This document shows positions 59,039 to 64,000 of a DNA stretch of 64,000 nt, in pieces. How positions within the stretch are numbered: position 1 is the first letter of the stretch; each line of letters starts with the position of its first letter. The translations under genes and the position numbers were made by a program. Origin of the DNA: Sphingobacteriales bacterium (lineage in GTDB: Bacteria > Bacteroidota > Bacteroidia > Chitinophagales > Chitinophagaceae); the NCBI GenBank assembly GCA_016708305.1, contig JADJGB010000010.1:186001-250000 (forward strand), written 5' to 3'. The notes under the pieces are model-generated. The model did not search any database, had not been told where the DNA came from, and saw only the letters and a program-made list of their open reading frames with translations.

Positions 59039-59138
59039 AACTCGTAAATAGACGAAACTACATAAATATTTTTATATATTTTTATTTTTTTATGATATTT
59101 TTATTTACTGCCTTATTTTCAACACGTTAGGTTGAAAA
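59039..59138. other. Candidate attI-like region
   Basis: The first cassette's 5' boundary is CAAC at 59038-59041 (GTTG on the - strand). Downstream is a very AT-rich 70-bp tract, then an inverted repeat TTTTCAAC-acgttag-GTTGAAAA (59116-59138) that contains GTTAG and could be an integrase-binding pair. The position between the first cassette and the recombinase gene is where attI should lie. No recombination evidence is available from sequence alone. Confidence 0.45.
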
Positions 59139-59161
59139 ATATAACAAATGCGTATCTCGCC

Positions 59162-59191
59162 TTTGTGATAGTTAAAAAAATTGTACTTTCA
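59162..59191 (+). promoter_or_regulatory. Putative promoter of the array recombinase
   Basis: TTTG (59162-59165), 18 bp, then TACTTTCA (59184-59191), close to TTTG-N18-TAnnTTTG. The predicted start is about 40 bp upstream of ATG 59240. Confidence 0.45.
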
Positions 59192-59253
59192 CCCTCTTGT
59201 TAAATATATTTATATTGCGAAGTAACGAAAATAAATAATATGGAATTTGAAAT

Positions 59254-60524
59254 GGGTGCATTTCAAATTTTCGCGGTACAAAATGGTTATAATGTTTAAT
59301 TTTAATAATTAAAACCCATTAATCATGACCAAGCAAGAATATTTAGAAGCCGCTGAAAAGCGTTACGATGAATTAAAGCGTCTTAATTTAATTACCGATT
59401 TTTATGATTATGAAACTGAGTTTGTCAAAATCTGGAATAGTCTCGGCCGAGAAGTTCTGGAAAAGAATATTGGAAACCTCAGCCAAGATAAGCGAAAAAA
59501 AAACCTCACGACTCTCGGTCCGGTAACCATAAATAACAATCATCCCTTTAGTAAGGGTAAGAATGGATTTCAGATTTCACCCAGACTTCAGGAGTTGATG
59601 GTTTATTCAGCCCAATTGGATAGTTATGAGAACTGCAATGAAGTACTGGAAAAATATATTGATATAAAAGTAAGCGCATCGCAGGTTTGGCGGGTAGCCA
59701 ATGTATATGGAGAAGAAGTTGGTAAAACGATATCGGAGGAGATAGTATTAACCCCATGTAAAAGGAGGAGGTGATTTACGGCATGGCCGACGGCTCCATG
59801 ATATTCACCAGGAGGAGGGATGGAAGGAAGTAAAAGTTGGAAGGATTTTCAAAAGTTCATCCTGTATCCATGCAGGCGATAAACCAGGCTGGATAAGCAA
59901 TTCCCAGTATTTGGCCTATCTAAGTGACCATAAGAAGTTTACAGCGGAGATGGAAAAGCCATTAGATTATTACAGTCAAAATAAGCAACGTATTGTTTTC
60001 ATATCAGACGGTGCGCCATGGATAAAAAACTGGATAGCAGATGCCTATCCGGATGCGATATCAGTATTGGATTATTATCATGCCAGTGAACACCTACATG
60101 ATTATGCCAAAGCCACGATTAAAGATGATGCTCAGAGGAAGCAGTGGTTAGACAAGCGATTAGAATTACTGCTGAACGGAGAAGTACAAAAATAATAGAT
60201 GAATTAAATGGCTCACCTCAAATAAGTCAGGAAGCCAGGCAGTTAATAGACTACTACGAATCTAACAAAACAAGAATGAACTATCCGCAGTATAAGAAAA
60301 TTGGAGCAGGTATAATCGGTTCCGGCGCCATTGAATCACTCACAGAACCGTCGTACAAAAAAGAATGAAACAGTCTGGACAGAGATGGAGTCGAAGAGGC
60401 GCTCAAAATATGTTGAATCTCAGAGTGACTAAAAAAAATAACAGGTGGTCTAAAATCGTTGAGTTAGTAAAGGAGGATTTCTTTAGAGAGGCGGCTTAGG
60501 TTACCGAAAATTTGAAATACACCC
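59254..60524 (+). mobile_element. ISKra4-family-like element inside the recombinase gene
   Basis: The ends are GGGTGCATTTCAAATTTTCG and, inverted, CGAAAATTTGAAATACACCC. The exact 8-bp target duplication TTTGAAAT is at 59246-59253 and 60525-60532. 1271 bp. Confidence 0.93.
59325..60499 (+). pseudogene. ISKra4-family transposase, frameshifted
   Basis: N-terminal MTKQEYLEAAEKRYDELKRL, a middle helix region, and a catalytic core with YGMADGSMIFTRRREGWKE (Asp), RIVFISDGAPWIKNWIADAYP (Asp), and SVLDYYHASEHLHDYA. The C-terminal IGAGIIGSGAIES with SGQRWSRRGAQNMLNLR is the ISKra4 signature. Frame changes are near 59765, 60195 and 60345. Confidence 0.85.
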
Positions 60525-61741
60525 TTTGAAATCGGCAAATATTCTTTTAAATTGGGTACCCACAAGGGAGAAAACGTCATCTGGATTCAATTTCCTAATG
60601 ACAAACAGTTAATTAACCATCTGAGAACTAAGGTAAAAGCACGCTGGAGTTGCTCTGAAAAATGCTGGTACGTTCCAGACAGAAAAAACTACAGGGAGCT
60701 TTTTCAAATTTCAGATTGGAGCGTATCGAAAGAGGTATTGGCCAAAATCCATGTTGTCAATCAGGAAGAGTTTGAAAAGTACGTCAATATGATGTATTTA
60801 AAGGGGTATAGCGAAAATACAATTCGTACCTATTCTTTGGAATTTGCACAGCTTTTGTATATTTTGAAGAGTGTATCTGTTCAAAGTTTGAGCCCTGAGA
60901 AACTTCAGAGTTACTTTCTGTATTGCATAAAGGAATTAAAACTATCTGAAAATCAAATCCATAGCCGGATAAATGCGGTGAAGTTTTATTTCGAGCAGGT
61001 TCTGCACAAGGAAAAAATGTTTTTGATATTCCACGACCCCAAAAGCCGCTTCAATTACCTAAATATTTGAATTCCAGGGAGATTAAGAAACTGTTTGAAG
61101 CCACCGATAATTTAAAGCATCGCCTGATACTAAAGCTATGTTATGGGATGGGTCTGCGGGTAAGCGAAATTGTGAACCTGAAAATTTCGGATATTGACAG
61201 TCAGGATATGAAGGTAATGATTCGGAGAGGGAAGGGTAAAAAAGACAGATATGTGAATCTGCCCGAGTCTATTCTGGAAGAATTGAGGACATATTATCAG
61301 GCTTACCGTCCCAAAGAGTTTTTGTTTGAAGGCCAGTTTGGTGGTGCCTATAGTGTGCGCAGCGCCCAAATGGTTTTCAAAAATGTGATGAAAAAAGTGA
61401 AGGTAAAAAAACAGATAGGTATTCATGGCCTCCGGCACAGCTATGCTACCCATTTATTGGAACTGGGCACCGACATCTCTCACATTCAAAAACTTTTGGG
61501 GCATAGTGACATTAAAACCACCATGATTTATACACATGTGTCCGATAAAAACTTGGCTAAAATCAAAAGCCCTTTGGACTCGTTTTCAGAATTCAAATGA
61601 ACTGAGTTAAACTTACCAATTAATAATCCCTGTCTTCAACTGCAGTTTTAAACGCTACTACGCTTCATGCGTTTAAGCATTATACGTTGCAGACTGGCGG
61701 GTAATATTTTAGCAATGAATAATTATTTATTTCAGATAATT

Positions 61742-61749
61742 TACCTTTG
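61742..61749 (+). promoter_or_regulatory. -7 promoter element of the rimO-like gene
   Basis: TACCTTTG, a perfect TAnnTTTG, about 35 bp before the preferred start codon at 61784. It makes the upstream extension of the open frame unlikely to be translated. Confidence 0.55.
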
Positions 61750-61783
61750 CAAATTCTTTGAATATCATAATAAATTATCTGAA

Positions 61784-62848
61784 TTGAAAACAAAAACATT
61801 AAAAAAGGATAAAGTAAACATCAAGCGAAATTTAGAAGATGAAATACCTGAGGTAGATGCTTTTTTCTGCACGATGGAACTACACGCCATCCTGAAACAG
61901 TTTGAGGCAGACTATAAGACCGAATTAGTAGGTGAGCGTTTTCTGGCTACGCCCAGTCATTATGCCTATCTTAAAATATCGGAGGGTTGCCACCGTACCT
62001 GTGCTTTTTGTGCCATCCCGCTGATGCGTGGCGGCCACGTGAGCAAACCAATTGAGGAATTAGTAAAAGAAACTGAAAACTTAGTGAGAAAAGGAGTGAA
62101 GGAGGTGATGCTGATTGCACAGGAGCTTACTTACTACGGATTAGACATTTATAAGAAAAGAATGTTGCCCGACCTGCTCAACCGCCTGGCCGATATCAAT
62201 GGACTGGAATGGATCAGGCTGCACTATGCTTATCCGAGCAAGTTTCCGATAGAGATTCTGGATGTCATGCGCCAGCGCGATAATATTTGCAATTATTTAG
62301 ATATGCCCATACAACATGCTTCCAATAAAATTCTGGAAGCGATGAGAAGGCAAATTACCCGGCAGGAGATGGAACACCTGATTGCGACTGTGAGGGAGAA
62401 AGTACCCGGGCTTTGTCTGCGCACTACTTTGATAACAGGTTTTCCGGGCGAAACTCAGGATGATGTAGAAGAATTAAAGGAGTTTTTGGGAAAATACCGA
62501 TTTGACAGGGTGGGTATTTTTACCTATTCACATGAAGAAGATACAAGTGCATACCTTCTGAACGACAATATCTCTCAGGAAGAAAAGGAAAGAAGGGCGC
62601 AGGAAATTATGGAGTTTCAGCAGGAAATATCGTTTGAACTGAATCAGGAAAAAGTGGGCAAAACATTTAAAACTATTATTGACAAGCGTGAGGCAGGCCG
62701 CTATCTTGGCCGCACCGAGTTTGACAGTATGGAAGTGGATAATGAAGTAATTATCTCCGGAGACCAAAAATTGAACCTTGGAGCGTTCTATAATATACGG
62801 ATTGAACGGGCTTATGACTACGACCTGGAGGGAATTGTGGAAAAGTAG
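61784..62848 (+). CDS. rimO: RimO-like methylthiotransferase lacking most of its N-terminal domain
   Basis: The chosen start is TTG 61784 (KTKTLKKDKVNI follows), downstream of the -7 box. About 354 aa. The radical-SAM cluster motif CHRTCAFC is in ISEGCHRTCAFCAIPLMRGG, with the RimO-typical FLATPSHYAYLKISEG before it and a TRAM domain at the C-terminus (KVGKTFKTIIDKREAGRYLGRTEFD). Full RimO is about 440 aa. Here VNI joins directly to RNLEDEIPEVDAFF, so about 85 residues of the UPF0004 domain, including its three cluster cysteines, are missing. RimO methylthiolates ribosomal protein S12. This copy is probably inactive. Confidence 0.85.
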   Translation: MKTKTLKKDKVNIKRNLEDEIPEVDAFFCTMELHAILKQFEADYKTELVGERFLATPSHYAYLKISEGCHRTCAFCAIPLMRGGHVSKPIEELVKETENLVRKGVKEVMLIAQELTYYGLDIYKKRMLPDLLNRLADINGLEWIRLHYAYPSKFPIEILDVMRQRDNICNYLDMPIQHASNKILEAMRRQITRQEMEHLIATVREKVPGLCLRTTLITGFPGETQDDVEELKEFLGKYRFDRVGIFTYSHEEDTSAYLLNDNISQEEKERRAQEIMEFQQEISFELNQEKVGKTFKTIIDKREAGRYLGRTEFDSMEVDNEVIISGDQKLNLGAFYNIRIERAYDYDLEGIVEK

Positions 62849-62983
62849 TTGATTTTTAACATATTCTTATAAATAATTGATTGTCAATTATTTATACTGT
62901 ATTTCTGTATTGAAACACACAAATAATTTGCATATAATCATCTTTAAACACAATAAAATACCTCTTTTTTGAGTTTTTATTAG

Positions 62984-62991
62984 TACCTTTG
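62984..62991 (+). promoter_or_regulatory. -7 promoter element upstream of the rlpA-like gene
   Basis: TACCTTTG in an AT-rich intergenic region. The start codon is 153 bp further on, implying a long 5' leader. I see no clear riboswitch in it. Confidence 0.4.
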
Positions 62992-63143
62992 CAACTTCAA
63001 AATGCCGAAAGGCATAGAGTGTAATTGAATAATAAGTTGATAACGACTTATTCTGATATAAAGGAATACTGATTGATCAGATTCAGTTTTGTAAACGCTT
63101 TGACAGAAAATGTTGAAGTTATTGTTTAACTAAAATCCATTAC

Positions 63144-63527
63144 ATGAAAAAAGTACTATTCTTGGTATTAGCTTTTTTATCATTTTCTATGGTAAGTTTT
63201 TCTCAGGAAAAACCAGAGAAAACCTTGAAAGCCACCTACTACCACAGTAAATTTAATGGTAGGAAAACCGCAACAGGAGCAGTTTATAGCGATCATTTAA
63301 AGACAGCAGCTTCTAACACTTATAAATTAGGTACTAAATTATTAGTTACCAATAAAAAGAACGGGAAGAGTGTGGAAGTAGTCGTTAATGACAGAATGGC
63401 TCCCAGCTTAAACGGACGCGTTGATTTAAGTAAATCTGCTTTTCAACAAATTTCAGGACTTGGTCATGGAATTATCCCTGTAGAAGTAGAAGTGTTAGCT
63501 AATAACAGCCGCCCCGATGTTATGTAA
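63144..63527 (+). CDS. RlpA-like double-psi beta-barrel protein
   Basis: A 127-aa protein with a signal peptide (MKKVLFLVLAFLSFSMVSFSQ). The double-psi beta-barrel is recognisable: ATYYHSKFNGRKTATGAVYS, TAASNTYKLGTKLLVTNKKNG, VEVVVNDRMAP, and LDLS-like VDLSKSAFQQISGLGHGIIPVEVEV. RlpA-type proteins bind or cleave glycan strands of peptidoglycan. This short form has no SPOR domain. The frame is intact. Confidence 0.87.
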   Translation: MKKVLFLVLAFLSFSMVSFSQEKPEKTLKATYYHSKFNGRKTATGAVYSDHLKTAASNTYKLGTKLLVTNKKNGKSVEVVVNDRMAPSLNGRVDLSKSAFQQISGLGHGIIPVEVEVLANNSRPDVM

Positions 63528-63546
63528 GATTAAAAATTTACGGTAA

Positions 63547-63579
63547 TAAAAAAACCTCCGAAACCGGAGGTTTTTTTTT
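63547..63579. terminator. Bidirectional rho-independent terminator
   Basis: AAAAACCTCCG and CGGAGGTTTTT form a strong stem with A and T runs on either side, between two convergent genes. Confidence 0.85.
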
Positions 63580-63595
63580 CGGTATAATTTGAGCG

Positions 63596-64000
63596 CTAAA
63601 ATCTCAGTTGTAATTGTGCTACCATCGTATTATGTGAGTAAGTTGTCGTTTTTGGAATATTGTTCTTGTAAGCATCTATAACAGCGCCTATCTGAAAGAA
63701 GGCGGAAAATTTTTCTACAAACTCAAATCCTAACATGGGAGTGAAGGTTTGGCGTGGATTTGGATGGTAAAGGTTGCTTTCCGTCAGGTATTCGTATCTG
63801 TTGGAAAATTCTATGCTTTTTAGCCTGGGCAAATGGAAATCGTGCCGGATGATTGGTATGGCATAGAAGTTGGAAATTCTTATATCTTTTAAGGCGGGTT
63901 TTATCTTGAGTGTATCGAAATATAAAAAATTGGTTCCGTTTTTATAAGCCATATCCAAGTCAAAATGCCAGTTATTACCCAGTATGAAGCTGGATTTCAC
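63596..64000 (-). CDS. Outer-membrane beta-barrel protein, C-terminal part
   Basis: 134 residues are visible, and the 5' end lies outside the window. Alternating hydrophobic strands (FDLDMAYKNGTNFLYFDT, FTPMLGFEFVEKFSAFFQIG) and a terminal VAQLQLRF with the final Phe are typical of outer-membrane barrels recognised by BAM. No specific family can be named. Confidence 0.65.
   Translation of the reverse strand: MKSSFILGNNWHFDLDMAYKNGTNFLYFDTLKIKPALKDIRISNFYAIPIIRHDFHLPRLKSIEFSNRYEYLTESNLYHPNPRQTFTPMLGFEFVEKFSAFFQIGAVIDAYKNNIPKTTTYSHNTMVAQLQLRF

Larger units (their letters stand above)
3601..61600. mobile_element. Integron-like cassette array with its recombinase gene
   Basis: Extent from the most distal attC-like site (next to topA) to the 3' end of the recombinase gene. 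Seventeen palindromic sites punctuate the region. Blocks between them have inverted-repeat ends and genes on the - strand, while the recombinase lies on the + strand beyond the first block. Adjacent block ends pair exactly, for example TTAGGCGTA at 35865 with TACGCCTAA at 37714, and TTATAGCCA at 39506 with TGGCTATAA at 42016 (after allowing for IS3). The distal third is scrambled by insertion sequences. The integron interpretation is inference from structure. The recombinase is not a canonical IntI. Confidence 0.8.
59240..61600 (+). pseudogene. Array-associated tyrosine recombinase, split by an ISKra4-like element and frameshifted
   Basis: Removing the IS (59254-60524) and one copy of its TTTGAAAT duplication restores ATG GAA TTT GAA ATC and an open frame MEFEIGKYSFKLGTHKGENV. 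That frame runs into an N-terminal domain (RWSCSEKCWYVPDRKNY) and a SAM-like core-binding domain (YSENTIRTYSLEFAQLLYIL). A missing T in the run near 61025 shifts the frame. The catalytic domain follows: YGMGLRVSEIVNLKI (Arg), GKGKKDRYVNLP (Lys), IHGLRHSYATHLLELG (HxxR), LLGHSDIKTTMIYTHV (His, Tyr), and a tail IKSPLDSF. About 90 residues separate the first Arg from HGLR, so the extra IntI domain is absent. Its position and orientation relative to the array suggest that it is the cassette integrase. Confidence 0.82.

Noticed and set aside
60525..61600. Recombinase as a true IntI
   Set aside because: Only about 90 residues lie between the box I Arg and HGLRH, so the IntI-specific additional domain is absent. 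I call it IntI-like in position only.

Overview
The window looks like a Bacteroidota chromosome (probably Chitinophagaceae or a relative). This rests on the TAnnTTTG-type -7 promoter elements, the general absence of Shine-Dalgarno sequences, the AT-rich base composition, and the families present. Ordinary chromosomal genes lie at the two edges: topA on the left; rimO, an rlpA-like gene and an outer-membrane beta-barrel gene on the right.

Almost everything between 3.6 and 59.0 kb reads as a large chromosomal integron-like cassette array that has been invaded by insertion sequences. Seventeen attC-like palindromes (AAC ... GTT on the + strand) separate blocks whose genes nearly all lie on the - strand, so they point away from a tyrosine recombinase gene at 59.24-61.60 kb. 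That recombinase points the other way, which is the intI/attI/array geometry of a classical integron. The two ends of almost every block are inverted copies of each other for 7-10 bp beyond the attC core, as expected of a circularised cassette. The recombinase resembles Xer proteins, lacks the IntI-specific insertion, and is broken by an ISKra4-like element with an exact 8-bp target duplication, plus a frameshift.

Cassettes from attI outward (right to left): DUF4268 nuclease (57.7-59.0); AraC regulator, cupin, CMD, EamA and hydrolase operon (53.1-57.7); EcoRI-type methylase plus DUF262-HNH nuclease split by IS3 (49.1-53.1); non-coding RNA cassette (48.7-49.1); Dcm, MORC ATPase, Z1 helicase and DUF4420 restriction module (42.0-48.7); GIY-YIG protein plus IS3 (39.4-42.0); RNA cassette (39.0-39.4); membrane protein (38.1-39.0); RNA cassette (37.7-38.1); YafY, DUF1761 and YdeI (35.7-37.7); lipoprotein (35.0-35.7); RNA cassette (34.6-35.0); two SRPBCC and two VOC proteins (32.6-34.6); secreted protein (31.7-32.6); XRE, Dcm, GHKL ATPase, receiver and YhcG defence-like cluster (23.7-31.7, with an IS3); DUF4062 plus AlbA_2 pair (14.5-16.8). 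The distal end at 3.6 kb abuts topA.

The distal part (3.7-23.7 kb) is largely mobile DNA: an ISL3-like element, four IS66 copies (one nested in another, one inside a group II intron), an IS1634-like element between long direct repeats, a group II intron and an IS91-like element with its own tyrosine recombinase. Most of these genes are frameshifted. Many breaks fall in homopolymer runs, so long-read sequencing error must be considered.

The most novel items are: the array itself with a non-IntI recombinase; a four-copy about 390-bp cassette encoding a perfect cloverleaf RNA with its own promoter and terminator; paired hairpins with a conserved TCTT/ATGT internal loop bracketing three multi-gene defence or metabolic islands; and a Dcm-GHKL-receiver gene cluster.
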